Source: RH-AL1 sp965198715 (lineage in GTDB: Bacteria > Pseudomonadota > Alphaproteobacteria > Rhizobiales > Beijerinckiaceae). From it: a stretch of DNA of 64,000 nt. Positions 8,220 through 18,151 of this stretch are shown here, in pieces. The notes below the pieces were generated by a model that did no database searches, was not told the origin of the DNA, and saw only the letters and a program-made list of their open reading frames with translations. Position 1 is the stretch's first letter, and each line of letters begins with the position of its first letter. The DNA lies in assembly GCA_965198715.1 (NCBI GenBank), contig CBDAPV010000002.1, forward strand, positions 1,880,190 to 1,944,189. Reading direction: 5' to 3'. The translations under genes were made by a program, and so were the position numbers.

Positions 8220-8744
8220 GTGTTGAAACCCATAGGACCCGGCTCGGACCCGCTGATCGTCACCGCCCACCTCGACGCGGACTCGTTCGAGGCGCTCGAC
8301 GCGCTCCGCCGCCGGCACTTCCCGAAGAAGCTGAACAAGATCCCGGCGCACGTCAGCCTGTTCCACAAGCTGCCCGGCGAGGAGCTGGACAGCGTGCGCG
8401 CGACGCTGGCCGAGGCGTGCCGGGCGGTGCTCCCGTTCGCCATGGCGCCGCGCGAGCTGCGCTTCCTCGGGCGCGGCGTCGCCATCGCCTACGAGGCGCC
8501 GGAGCTGGCGCAGCTGCACGGACGGCTCGCGCAGGCCTGGTCCGGCTGGCTCTCCGCGCAGGACCGCCAATCCTTCCGCGCCCACGTCACCATCCAGAAC
8601 AAGGTCGAGCCCGCCGTCGCCCGCGCCCTGCTGGAGGAGCTGCGCGAGGACGCCGAGCCGCCGGCCTGCCGCGTCGAAGGCCTCGACCTGTGGCGCTACC
8701 TCGGCGGCCCGTGGGAGGCGATCGAGACGATGCGTTTCGGGTGA
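8220..8744 (+). CDS. 2H phosphoesterase (2'-5' RNA ligase / LigT-like family)
   Basis: A 174-residue protein with two HxS/T motifs: HVSLF from His44 and HVTIQ from His122. These are the catalytic histidines of the 2H phosphoesterase fold, whose members act on cyclic phosphodiesters or 2'-5' bonds in RNA or nucleotides. The length matches LigT/ThpR-type single-domain proteins. The start is uncertain: a GTG at 8220 is directly followed by TTG at 8223, and no ATG lies in frame upstream. The start region overlaps the degraded kinase-like fragment on the other strand. The true substrate is unknown. Confidence 0.8.
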   Translation: MLKPIGPGSDPLIVTAHLDADSFEALDALRRRHFPKKLNKIPAHVSLFHKLPGEELDSVRATLAEACRAVLPFAMAPRELRFLGRGVAIAYEAPELAQLHGRLAQAWSGWLSAQDRQSFRAHVTIQNKVEPAVARALLEELREDAEPPACRVEGLDLWRYLGGPWEAIETMRFG

Positions 8745-8760
8745 ATGCCCGGCAGCCGAG

Positions 8761-9123
8761 CTAGTGCCCCCGCCGGCCGCCACCCCCGCCTTTCTTGCCG
8801 CCGCCGCCCTTCTCGCCGGGGTGCTCGTCGACCAGCGCCGCCGCGATCCAGTAGCAGGAGAGGTCGCCGGTGAGCCGGATGCAGGCCAGCGGCGGCTTGG
8901 TCTCGTCGATGTCGACGTTGATGCCCTTGGCGAAGGAGAGACAGGCGCGGGAAGCCTCCAACGGCTGCGCCGCGGCGTCCTGCGCCGCCTTGCGCCCCTG
9001 CAACGCGGCGATTTTGGCGGCATCGGCCGGCGTCGCGCAACCCACCGTCGCCGCCTTGAGCGCGGCGGCTTCGGCTGGCACGGAGAAAGCGAGGAGGGTG
9101 AGCGCGGCGGCGAGACTCTTCAT
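8761..9123 (-). CDS. Small secreted protein with Gly/Lys-rich tail
   Basis: A 120-residue protein with a clear Sec signal peptide (MKSLAAALTLLAFSVPAEA, cleavage after about residue 19). The mature part has four cysteines (VGCATPADA, RACLSFAK, PLACIRLTG and SCYWIA), which could form two disulfides in the periplasm. The last 20 residues are almost only Gly, Lys and Arg. No family is recognised. The gene converges on the 2H phosphoesterase, with 16 bases between the stops, and is divergent from ftsY. Confidence 0.65.
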   Translation of the reverse strand: MKSLAAALTLLAFSVPAEAAALKAATVGCATPADAAKIAALQGRKAAQDAAAQPLEASRACLSFAKGINVDIDETKPPLACIRLTGDLSCYWIAAALVDEHPGEKGGGGKKGGGGGRRGH

Positions 9124-9240
9124 GGCGCCTTCCTAGCGCGCGCAGCCGACGCCGCCCAATCACGCCTGCGTGGCGCGCCCGTGTAGCTATGCGAGAGGCC
9201 GCCGCTTATATCGGGCCGATCGAACCAGCGAGGATCTTGG

Positions 9241-10647
9241 GTGAGCGACACCGGCGAAAAGCCCGTCAAGAAGAGCTTCCTGCGCAAGATCTTCAGCCAG
9301 GCCGAGCCGGCGCCGTCCAAGCGCCCGAAGGAGGATCCGACCTGGCGGCCCCAGGCCAAGGCGCTGGCCGAGCTGGCCCCTGACGACGTTGCGGGCGAAG
9401 AGCCCGCGACGAGCGAGGCACCTGCCGTCTTCGAGCCCGTGCCGGAAGTGGTGTTCCCCGAGGTGGTCGTGCCCGAGGTGCTCGCCCGCGACGTGCTCGC
9501 CCGCGACGTGCCGAGCCTCGCGCCCAGAGCCGATCCCTCGCCCGCCGCCGACATCCCGACGGCGCCGGTCGTCGTCGAGGTGCCGCCGCGGCAGGCGACG
9601 CCGACTCTCCTCGTCGAGACACCCGCTCCGCTCCCGGTCATCGCCGAGGCGCCTACCCTGCCCGTCGTCGACGACGCCTTCACGATCGAGCCGGCGCCGG
9701 AGCCGCCGGCCGAGCCCAAGCGCTCCTGGTGGAGCCGCCTGCGCGATGGGCTCTCGCGCTCGTCGGGTTCGATCGGCACCGGCATCGGCGACATCTTCAC
9801 CAAGCGCAAGCTCGACGCCGCGATGCTGGAGGACCTCGAGGACGTGCTGATCCGCGCCGATCTCGGCGTCGCCACCTCGACCCGCATCTGCGAGGCCGTC
9901 GGCAAGGGTCGCTACGACCGCGACGTCTCGCCCGAAGCGGTGAAGGCGATCCTCGCCACCGAGGTCGAACGCGTGCTGGCGCCCTACGCACAGCCCATCG
10001 CGATCGGCACCGGCAAGCCCTTCGTGATCCTGGTCGTCGGCGTCAACGGCTCGGGCAAGACCACCACCATCGGCAAGCTCGCCGCCAAGCTCACCGCGGA
10101 AGGCAAGACGGTCACGCTCGCTGCCGGCGACACGTTCCGCGCCGCGGCCATCGCCCAGCTGACGATCTGGGGCGATCGGCTCGGCTGTCCCGTGGTCGCG
10201 CGCGAGCAGGGCTCGGACGCCGCCGGCCTGGCCTATGCCGCGATCGAGGAGGCGCGGGCGTCGGGCGCCGACGTGCTGCTGATGGACACCGCCGGGCGGC
10301 TGCAGAACCGCACGGAGCTCATGGCCGAGCTGGAGAAGATCATCCGTGTGATGAAGAAGCTCGAGCCTGCCGCGCCCCACGCCGTGCTGCTGGTGCTCGA
10401 CGCCACCGTCGGCCAGAACGCGATGAACCAGGTCGAGATCTTCGGCAAGGTCGCGGGCGTCACCGGGCTGGTGATGACCAAGCTCGACGGCACCGCGCGC
10501 GGCGGCATCCTCGTCGCCATAGCGGAAAAATTCAAGCTGCCGGTGCATTTCATCGGCGTCGGCGAGACCGCCGACGACCTCGAGCCCTTCGCCGCCCGCG
10601 ACTTCGCCGAGGCCATCGCCGGCATCGACGTTCGCGAGCCGGTCTAG
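9241..10647 (+). CDS. ftsY: Signal recognition particle receptor FtsY
   Basis: The SRP receptor GTPase, which docks ribosome-SRP complexes at the inner membrane for co-translational insertion. Residues 1-165 form the usual variable acidic A domain, here rich in Pro, Ala, Val and Glu. The NG domain follows (about 170-468) with the P-loop GVNGSGKTTT from Gly267, the DTAGR motif from Asp349, TKLDGTARGG near 413 and a final GVGE..DDLEPF segment. The start GTG at 9241 (MSDTGEKPVKKSFL) is chosen because the frame is closed a short way upstream and family N-termini begin with a basic helix like this one. The length of 468 is within the alphaproteobacterial range. It is transcribed alone; the septation gene often found downstream is missing and degraded DNA follows. 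Confidence 0.95.
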   Translation: MSDTGEKPVKKSFLRKIFSQAEPAPSKRPKEDPTWRPQAKALAELAPDDVAGEEPATSEAPAVFEPVPEVVFPEVVVPEVLARDVLARDVPSLAPRADPSPAADIPTAPVVVEVPPRQATPTLLVETPAPLPVIAEAPTLPVVDDAFTIEPAPEPPAEPKRSWWSRLRDGLSRSSGSIGTGIGDIFTKRKLDAAMLEDLEDVLIRADLGVATSTRICEAVGKGRYDRDVSPEAVKAILATEVERVLAPYAQPIAIGTGKPFVILVVGVNGSGKTTTIGKLAAKLTAEGKTVTLAAGDTFRAAAIAQLTIWGDRLGCPVVAREQGSDAAGLAYAAIEEARASGADVLLMDTAGRLQNRTELMAELEKIIRVMKKLEPAAPHAVLLVLDATVGQNAMNQVEIFGKVAGVTGLVMTKLDGTARGGILVAIAEKFKLPVHFIGVGETADDLEPFAARDFAEAIAGIDVREPV

Positions 10648-10722
10648 ATTCAGCCGGACGAGGGCGACGCGATGCGCAACCTGCTTACGGAGAGCCGCCG
10701 TGTTCGGGTCGATGCTGACCAT
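10648..10722 (-). pseudogene. 5' stub of an unidentified gene with strong ribosome binding site
   Basis: An ATG at 10722 on the minus strand has AAGGAG 7 bases upstream and an unusually AT-rich leader (about 10735-10815). It encodes MVSIDPNTAALRKQVAHR and a few more codons before running into DNA antisense to ftsY. The SD, AT-rich upstream region and normal-looking start suggest the 5' end of a former gene whose body was replaced by the ftsY end. No family is identified. Confidence 0.3.
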
Positions 10723-10839
10723 GATCGCTCCTTGCGCAAAGTACGCGGTATTTATGCCTTTTGGTTTGGATTGATCAAGGACTCCAGATTAAAGTTGGTT
10801 AATATACCGAAACTTGGTCGTGTCGTCGAGGAGAGCTTT

Positions 10840-10985
10840 GACCGATCGGCCTCCTGTCGATCTGGTGCAGCGCGACGCGGTCGATCACGCGGTGGAGATG
10901 GCCGCGGTCGATGGAGCCGGCGGGCGGGCAAGGCCGAACCCCTGCGCCGCGAGCGCGATGCGACGGGCTCGAAGGCGGAGAGCGA
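10840..10985 (-). pseudogene. Degraded fragment of a YcaQ/AlkZ-like winged-helix protein
   Basis: On the minus strand one frame reads ARRIALAAQGFGLARPPA and the neighbouring frame continues GSIDRGHLHRVIDRVALHQID. Joined by a one-base shift, these match the N-terminal helix-turn-helix block of the YcaQ/AlkZ family (ARRxALAAQGF...HLRRVxxRLGLLQIDSVNV). These proteins are winged-helix DNA glycosylases that act on crosslinks and alkylated bases. The remaining ~350 residues are missing. With the stub at 10722, this 343-base interval between ftsY and the first DUF29 gene holds only gene remains. Confidence 0.45.
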
Positions 10986-10990
10986 GTCCG

Positions 10991-11455
10991 TCAGTGGGCC
11001 TCTTCCGGCCAGAAGTCATGATCTTCGACCTGCGCCAGCGAGAACGGGCATGCCGCGGGAAACGTCGTTAGAGGCAGCGTCGTCTCGGCCGCCGCTTCGC
11101 GCCGGGCGCCGGCGTAGGCCGCCGCGAACGCGTCGGCGCGTCGAGGGCGCAGGCCGGGATTGTCGGCGAGGCCATCCTCGATGTTGTTGCGTTCACGAGC
11201 GATGGCCGCTGTCCAGCTTGCGGTCCGACGCTCCGGCTGGCAGCGCATCTTCAGGAGTTGCAGAAGCACAAGCCGATAGGAGGACCGCAGCGCATGATAT
11301 TGAGCGCGTCCCAGGCTTTCGATCTCCTCGATGAGATTGGGCAGGTCGGCTTCAGCCAGGCGGCCGGCCCTCATCAGCGCCGCCTGGCGATGCGTCCAGG
11401 TGTAGAAATCCGTCTCGTACAGCGTCTCGTCGCAGGCGGTCGCGATCTCCACCAT
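10991..11455 (-). CDS. DUF29 family protein (paralogue 1)
   Basis: A 154-residue DUF29 protein, a helical family common in cyanobacteria and proteobacteria with no established function. The family pattern is complete: LYETDFYTWTHRQAALM, then NLIEEIESLGR, LLQLLKMRCQPERR..SW, an arginine-rich helix, and the C-terminal AAAETTLPLTTFPAACPF. The start ATG at 11455 follows AGAGGAG at a normal distance. It is one of four DUF29 copies on the same strand within 3.7 kb (also at 12613, 13686 and 14209). It is the most diverged copy, with NLIEEI rather than NVLEEI and HRQAA rather than QQQAA. Confidence 0.85.
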   Translation of the reverse strand: MVEIATACDETLYETDFYTWTHRQAALMRAGRLAEADLPNLIEEIESLGRAQYHALRSSYRLVLLQLLKMRCQPERRTASWTAAIARERNNIEDGLADNPGLRPRRADAFAAAYAGARREAAAETTLPLTTFPAACPFSLAQVEDHDFWPEEAH

Positions 11456-11588
11456 GGTCGGCTCCTCTCGTGATCAGCTTAGGCCATGCGAACGCGCGTC
11501 ACCAGCATCGGGCGATCAGCGAGGCGGGATGCCTCACGCGTCGCAGAAACGGATTTGGCGATCCCGAGCTCGAAGATAATCTCGCGCC

Positions 11589-11906
11589 ATGTCGCCAACG
11601 ATCGACCCTCTCATGCACCGGTTCCGCACCGCGCTGGCGGACCTCTACGACGAGCGACCCGAACGGGTGGTGCTCTACGGGTCGCGCGCTCGCGGTGATG
11701 CGAGACCCGATTCCGATTACGACGTCGCCGTCTTCGTGAAAGACCTCCGCAGCTTCGGTGTCGAGAGCGGCCTCATCGCGGACATCGAAGCCGCCCTGCT
11801 CGCCGACACCGGCGCCGTGATCAACGCGATGCCCTTCGAGGCTGACTCCTACAGCGAGCGCACCGGCTTCATGCACGAGGTGCGACGCGACGGCCTCGAT
11901 CTTTGA
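11589..11906 (+). CDS. MntA-like minimal nucleotidyltransferase, orphan antitoxin candidate
   Basis: A 105-residue protein of the minimal nucleotidyltransferase family with the signature GSRARGDARPDSDYD (GSx10DxD) near residues 31-45. In MNT-HEPN toxin-antitoxin modules such proteins transfer AMP to the HEPN toxin and silence it. The usual HEPN partner overlaps the end of the nucleotidyltransferase gene. Here a TTG overlaps the TGA stop (TTGA) and the next codons read KPESA, typical of a HEPN start, but the frame then runs into DNA antisense to the neighbouring methyltransferase-like gene. The toxin therefore appears lost. The N-terminal MSPTIDPLMHRFRTAL is a normal opening helix. Confidence 0.7.
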   Translation: MSPTIDPLMHRFRTALADLYDERPERVVLYGSRARGDARPDSDYDVAVFVKDLRSFGVESGLIADIEAALLADTGAVINAMPFEADSYSERTGFMHEVRRDGLDL

Positions 11907-11941
11907 AGCCCGAGTCCGCCGGTGCCCAGAAGTCGATGATG

Positions 11942-12610
11942 TTAGGCACGCCGCCGCCCCAGCCAGATCGTGTGCCGCGCCCCGCGCCTGCCGGCATTGG
12001 CACGCACCCGCAGCTCCTCGACGTCGAAGCCGGCCTTGCGCAGGCGGGCGGCGAAGGCGGCGTCCGGCTCGACCGACCAGACCGAAAGCAGGCCGCCGGG
12101 GCGCAGCGCCGCGCGCGCCGCGGCGAGACCGCGCGCGCCGTAGAGCGCGTCGTTTCCGGTCCGCACCAAGCCGTCCGGTCCGTTGTCGACGTCGAGCAGG
12201 ATGGCGTCCCAAGGCCCGCCTCGCATCGCGATCCCGACGTCGCCCTCCGCGATGCCGACCCGCGAATCGTCGAGGCAGCCGGCGAAGACGGAGGCCAGCG
12301 GTCCGCGCGCCCAAGCGATCACCGCCGGCACCAGCTCGGCCACCACCACCTCCGCCTCGGGCGCCAGCGCGGCAAGCGCGGCGCGCAAGGTGAAGCCCAT
12401 GCCGAGACCGCCGATCAGCAGCCTCGGTCTCGGGCCAGCCAGCCGCCGACAGGTCTCGACGGCCAGCGCCTCCTCGGACCCGCTGAGACGCGAATTCATC
12501 AGCTCGTCCCGGCCGATGAAGATCGAGAAGTCCGCGCCGCGCCGCATCAGGCGCAGCTCGCCCTCGCCGCCAGGGATTGGTGCGGTGTCGAGGTGAACCC
12601 AGGGGTTCAA
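11942..12610 (-). CDS. Spermidine-synthase-like SAM-dependent protein
   Basis: A 222-residue Rossmann-fold protein related to polyamine aminopropyltransferases. It has motif I (LLIGGLGMGFTLRAAL near residues 64-79), VVVAELVPAV with the acidic adenosine-binding position, and ILLDVDNGPDGL where spermidine synthases carry the active-site acidic loop. It is shorter than true spermidine synthases (about 280-300) and lacks a clear putrescine-binding DY...DS loop, so a methyltransferase-like role on an unknown substrate is more likely. It ends next to the orphan MntA-like gene and begins 2 bases after the DUF29 paralogue 2 stop, which suggests co-transcription with that gene. Confidence 0.75.
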   Translation of the reverse strand: MNPWVHLDTAPIPGGEGELRLMRRGADFSIFIGRDELMNSRLSGSEEALAVETCRRLAGPRPRLLIGGLGMGFTLRAALAALAPEAEVVVAELVPAVIAWARGPLASVFAGCLDDSRVGIAEGDVGIAMRGGPWDAILLDVDNGPDGLVRTGNDALYGARGLAAARAALRPGGLLSVWSVEPDAAFAARLRKAGFDVEELRVRANAGRRGARHTIWLGRRRA

Positions 12611-12612
12611 GT

Positions 12613-13107
12613 CTAGCCGCCCGCAGCCGGCGCGATGTCCGGAGACCCAACGACCGGTGCCGGATACCAGTCATCGGATTGCATCAGCTCGCGGCTGAAC
12701 GGTGACATGATCGGGAACGTAGCGATCGGCAGGCCGGTCTCCGAGGCCGCGAGCCGACGCGCGTCGGCATAGGCTGTTTCGAAAAGACTATCCGCCTTCG
12801 GCTTCAAGCTCGAATCCTCGGCGATGTGCCGAGCGATTTCCAGCCGCTGGTTGAGGATCGTAGTGCGCCAACTGCGACCGGATCGCTCGGGCTGAAACAT
12901 CTCTTTGAGAAGATGCAGAACGAGAACCTTGTACCGCGACCGCAGCTCGGAGACTTCCTTGCGGCCCAAGCTCTCGATCTCCTCCAACACGTTCATCAAG
13001 TCCAAGTCCGCGAGGCAGCCTTCTTTCATCAGCGCGGCCTGCTGCTGCGTCCAAGCATAGAAGTCGGTCTCGTAGAGGCTGCTCTCGCCCGTATTGATCT
13101 CGTCCAC
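12613..13107 (-). CDS. DUF29 family protein (paralogue 2)
   Basis: A 164-residue DUF29 protein: SLYETDFYAWTQQQAALM, NVLEEIESLGRKEVSELRSRY, HLLKEMFQPERSGRSWRTTI, and ASETGLPIATFP near the C-terminus. The frame is open to 13182, but the GTG at 13107 is chosen. It has GGAGG 8 bases upstream and gives the usual DUF29 N-terminus. It is much closer to paralogue 4 (14209-14706) than to the other two, sharing the WTQQQAAL, NVLEEIE and LGRKEV blocks, so these two look like recent duplicates. It lies 2 bases upstream of the spermidine-synthase-like gene. Confidence 0.85.
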   Translation of the reverse strand: MDEINTGESSLYETDFYAWTQQQAALMKEGCLADLDLMNVLEEIESLGRKEVSELRSRYKVLVLHLLKEMFQPERSGRSWRTTILNQRLEIARHIAEDSSLKPKADSLFETAYADARRLAASETGLPIATFPIMSPFSRELMQSDDWYPAPVVGSPDIAPAAGG

Positions 13108-13307
13108 GAAGTACCTCCGTCTCCGTTTCGGCCAACGTACTAGCTTGGCTTCGTGCAGACCATCCTTACGGTGCTCGTCCACCTACGCCATGTCCCTGCG
13201 AACCATGCTGCCGGCGCGGGGCATGTGTATCGAGGTGCGGCTTTTACACCGGCTCGGGACCCTTTTCGACGTTCGTGGTTGCACCTCGGCAGACAGAGGA
13301 GCGCCGC

Positions 13308-13607
13308 ATGGTCGACATCGATACGAGCCGCATCGAGGCACACATGGACGTCATCGCCGCCGACGGCGAGTCGATCGGCAAGGTCGATCATATGCAGGAA
13401 GGCAAGATCAAGCTGACCAAGAACGACTCGCCCGACCACCAGCACCATTTTGTGCCGCTCATGTGGATCGACCACATCGACAAGCACGTCCACCTCAACA
13501 AGACGCTGGCAGACATTCGCTCCGTCACGCGTGGTGCTTCAGGCGTTTCGAAGACCGACGCCGTGCCTGAGGTTGGTCTGCGCGACGCGGTGCCGAAGAC
13601 GGCTTGA
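13308..13607 (+). CDS. DUF2171 family protein
   Basis: A 99-residue protein of the DUF2171 family, a small PRC-barrel-like domain common in Hyphomicrobiales. The family pattern is visible: an AHMDVIAADGESIGKVDHM opening, IKLTKNDSPD, HHFVPLMWIDHID and VHLNKT. The start ATG at 13308 follows AGAGGAG. The C-terminal 25 residues look unstructured. No enzymatic function is known for the family, and related proteins are often found in stress contexts. It is flanked on both sides by minus-strand DUF29 genes. Confidence 0.85.
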   Translation: MVDIDTSRIEAHMDVIAADGESIGKVDHMQEGKIKLTKNDSPDHQHHFVPLMWIDHIDKHVHLNKTLADIRSVTRGASGVSKTDAVPEVGLRDAVPKTA

Positions 13608-13685
13608 TCCGCATCAGCCGACAATCGGCTTGGCTCACCGCTTCTGGCATAACGGTGGCCCAATGGCTCCGTCTGCGGTAATCAT

Positions 13686-14216
13686 CTACGATCGATAATC
13701 GGGAAAAGCCGGGAGCCAGGTTTCTTCTTCAGCTTCTTCGACAGTGAAGGGCGGATGCTTGGGAATAGTGTCGAGCGCGACCCCGGTTTGCGCCGCGCAA
13801 ACTTTGCGTCCGTCCTCATAGCCGTCGGCGAACAGCAATTGCCGTTTGGACCTGAGGCTTGGATTTTCCTTGAAGAGCCTCGCGATCCTGTTGCGCTGCT
13901 CGACGATCGTTCCCTGCCAGCTTCGGGTAGCGCGTTTCGGCTGTACGATGAGCTTGAGCAGATGGAGGCACAAAACCGCATAGCGGGACTGCAAAGCATT
14001 GATTTGAGCGCGTCCCAACGACTCGATCTCCTCGACAAGGTTGATCAGGTCCAACGCGCCGAAGTCGCCACCGCCTAGTAGAGCCGCCTGGCGCTGACTC
14101 CAGGCATAGAAGTCCGTCTCGTACAAATCGGCTTCGTCCCGTCGGGCGATCTCGTCCAAAGCTTTTCCTCGCGAACAGCGGTCGTAGCAACCTGCGCTAC
14201 CAGACACCTCAGCCAT
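13686..14216 (-). CDS. DUF29 family protein (paralogue 3)
   Basis: A 176-residue DUF29 protein: DLYETDFYAWSQRQAALL, NLVEEIESLGRAQINALQSRY, HLLKLIVQPKRATRSWQGTI, and a C-terminal FTVEEAEEETWLPAF. The start is placed at the ATG at 14216, giving an 8-base overlap with the stop of paralogue 4; ATGs at 14225 and 14228 are alternatives. The overlap implies translational coupling of paralogues 4 and 3. The N-terminal 28 residues (with a Cys-Tyr-Asp-Arg-Cys stretch) are absent from the other copies. Confidence 0.8.
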   Translation of the reverse strand: MAEVSGSAGCYDRCSRGKALDEIARRDEADLYETDFYAWSQRQAALLGGGDFGALDLINLVEEIESLGRAQINALQSRYAVLCLHLLKLIVQPKRATRSWQGTIVEQRNRIARLFKENPSLRSKRQLLFADGYEDGRKVCAAQTGVALDTIPKHPPFTVEEAEEETWLPAFPDYRS

Positions 14217-14706
14217 CGTTTGCATCATCCGTATCGCGGCCGGGGTTCCAAGATGCCGAAAGAGCCTGGTCAAGTGTAAATGGGGGCTTTTCCGGGAAAG
14301 TGCTCGAGGGAAGCTTGGTCTCCCATGCGGCGAGACGACGAGCATTGACGTAGGCCCGTGCGAAAATGGTCTCGGCCTTGGGCTTGAGGCTCAAATTGTC
14401 TTCCATGTGGAATTCGATCTCCAATCTCTGATTGAAGATCGTCGTCCGCCAGCTGCGGGTCGCGCGTTCCGGCTGATAGGTCTGCTTGAGAAGGTGTAGC
14501 GCTAAAACGACATAGCGTGATCGCAGCTCCGCGACTTCTTTGCGGCCCAAGGTCTCGATCTCCTCGAGGACGTTGACGAGATCCAAAGCATCGAGCTGGC
14601 CCTCCCTGAGCAGGGCGGCTTGCTGCTGTGTCCAGGCGTAGAAGTCGCTGTCGTAAAGGCTGACGTCGTTGCGGGTGACGTCGTTGCTGGTGACGATTTC
14701 ATCCAT
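14209..14706 (-). CDS. DUF29 family protein (paralogue 4)
   Basis: A 165-residue DUF29 protein: SLYDSDFYAWTQQQAALL, NVLEEIETLGRKEVAELRSRY, HLLKQTYQPERATRSWRTTI, ETKLPSSTFPEKPPF. It starts at the ATG at 14706 and overlaps paralogue 3 by 8 bases. It is close to paralogue 2, which points to recent duplication inside the cluster. The N-terminus has a short repeated TSNDVTRNDV stretch that may be slippage-derived. No function is known for the family. Confidence 0.85.
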   Translation of the reverse strand: MDEIVTSNDVTRNDVSLYDSDFYAWTQQQAALLREGQLDALDLVNVLEEIETLGRKEVAELRSRYVVLALHLLKQTYQPERATRSWRTTIFNQRLEIEFHMEDNLSLKPKAETIFARAYVNARRLAAWETKLPSSTFPEKPPFTLDQALSASWNPGRDTDDANDG

Positions 14707-14783
14707 GGATAACCCCGATGGTCGAGACGCACATTCGGGTGCTGCAGGCGCCGTAGGGGGTCAACTTAACGCGCTTGCGCCCC

Positions 14784-16622
<1,839 letters not shown>

Positions 16623-16632
16623 GGGGAGCCTT

Positions 16633-18009
16633 TCAGGATTTCGTCTTGGTGGAAGCGAGCTTGGCGGTGGAGCGCCCGGCCCGGAAGGCCTTGGCCCAGC
16701 CCGGCTTCTCGACCTGCCGGGCGCGTGCCAGCACCAAAGCGTGCGGCGAGACGTCGTCCGTCACCACCGATCCCGTGCCGATATAGGCGCCCTCGCCGAT
16801 CGTCACCGGGGCGATCAGCGAGGAATGGCTGCCGACGAACACGTCGGCGCCGATCGTGGTGCGCGACTTGCGAAAGCCGTCGTAGTTGCAGGTGATGGTG
16901 CCGGCGCCGACGTTGCTGCGCGCGCCGATGCTGGCGTCGCCGATATAGGAGAGATGGTTGGCCTTGACCCCGGCCTCGAGCGTCGAGGCCTTGACCTCGA
17001 CGAAATTGCCGACATGCACGTCCTCGCCGAGCACGCTGCCCGGCCGCAGCCGCGCGAATGGCCCGACGATGGCGCGCGCGCCGACATGCACACCCTCGAG
17101 GTGCGAGAAGGCGCGGATGCGGGCGCCTTCGGCCACGCTGACGCCCGGCGCGAACACGACGTTGGGCTCGACCACCACGTCGCGGCCGAGCACCGTGTCG
17201 AAGGCGAGCGTCACGCTCGCCGGATCGACCAGCGTCGCGCCGGCGCGCATCGCCGCCTCGCGCAGCCGGGTTTGGATACCGGCTTCGGCGCGGGCCAGCT
17301 GCACGCGGTCGTTGACCCCCATCACCTCGGCCTCGTCGACCGTGACGAAGGCGGTGGGCAGGCCGCGGGCGCGGGCCAGCGCCACGACGTCGGTGAGGTA
17401 GAACTCGTTCTGCGCGTTGTGCGGCTTGACCTCGCGCAGCAGAGACAGCGCGTGCGCGCCGGCGAGCGCCATCAGGCCACCGTTGCACAGGGTCACGGCG
17501 CGCTCGGCGGTCGACGCGTCCTTCTCCTCGCGGATCGCCACCAGCGTGCCGCCGGCGACCAGCAGGCGGCCGTAGCCTTTGGGATCGCGCGCCTCGAATG
17601 CGAGCACCACGACGGCGGCGCCCGTCTCGCGCAGGCGCGCGTGCATCAGCGCGAAGGTCTCCGGGCGCACCAGCGGCGTATCGGCGAAGGCGACCAGCAC
17701 GTCGTCGGGTCGCTCGGCGATGGCCTCGGCCGCCGCCAGCACGGCGTGGGCGGTGCCGCGGCGCTCGACCTGCGTGAAGGCGCGCGCGGCCGGTGCCACC
17801 GCGGCGACGTCGTCGCGGCCGGGGCCTACCACGAGCGCGACCCGGCCGATGCCGGCGGCCTCGATCGCCGCGAGGCTGTGGGCGAGCATCGAGCGGCCGG
17901 CGACCTCGTGCAGCACCTTGGGCCGCGCCGACACCATGCGGGTGCCCTCGCCTGCGGCCAGCACCACGGCGAGGCAGCCCTCGATCATCGCCCCCGAACC
18001 GGCCTGCAT
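16633..18009 (-). CDS. glmU: Bifunctional GlcNAc-1-P uridyltransferase / GlcN-1-P acetyltransferase
   Basis: The last two steps of UDP-GlcNAc synthesis. The N-terminal uridyltransferase domain has LAAGEGTRM at residues 17-25 followed by PKVLHEVAG. The C-terminal half is a left-handed beta-helix of hexapeptide repeats (GVHVGARAIVGPFARLRPG, NHLSYIGDASIG, ITCNYDGFRK) for the acetyltransferase. The frame is open upstream to 18234, but 75 extra residues have no homology. The ATG at 18009 (458 residues) is chosen; the ATG at 17988 (451 residues, MIEGCLAVV) is equally reasonable. The C-terminus lacks the long tail of some homologues. Divergent from opgG, with 142 bases between. Confidence 0.95.
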   Translation of the reverse strand: MQAGSGAMIEGCLAVVLAAGEGTRMVSARPKVLHEVAGRSMLAHSLAAIEAAGIGRVALVVGPGRDDVAAVAPAARAFTQVERRGTAHAVLAAAEAIAERPDDVLVAFADTPLVRPETFALMHARLRETGAAVVVLAFEARDPKGYGRLLVAGGTLVAIREEKDASTAERAVTLCNGGLMALAGAHALSLLREVKPHNAQNEFYLTDVVALARARGLPTAFVTVDEAEVMGVNDRVQLARAEAGIQTRLREAAMRAGATLVDPASVTLAFDTVLGRDVVVEPNVVFAPGVSVAEGARIRAFSHLEGVHVGARAIVGPFARLRPGSVLGEDVHVGNFVEVKASTLEAGVKANHLSYIGDASIGARSNVGAGTITCNYDGFRKSRTTIGADVFVGSHSSLIAPVTIGEGAYIGTGSVVTDDVSPHALVLARARQVEKPGWAKAFRAGRSTAKLASTKTKS

Positions 18010-18151
18010 TCTGCTTCTCTCTCCCGGCGCCTTCCTTGCCGAGGAAGCCCGGATCGGCGCAAGGCAAAAGATCGCCGGCGGAAGTCGCGCAAGCTTGAGT
18101 GTGATCGCCCGTGTGCTATGCCCAACAGACTTCTCGAAGCTCGCTCTCCTG

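Noticed and set aside
16623..16632. glmS ribozyme upstream of glmS
   Set aside because: The glmU-glmS spacer is only 10 bases, and no ribozyme-like fold can fit; such ribozymes are typical of Gram-positive bacteria.
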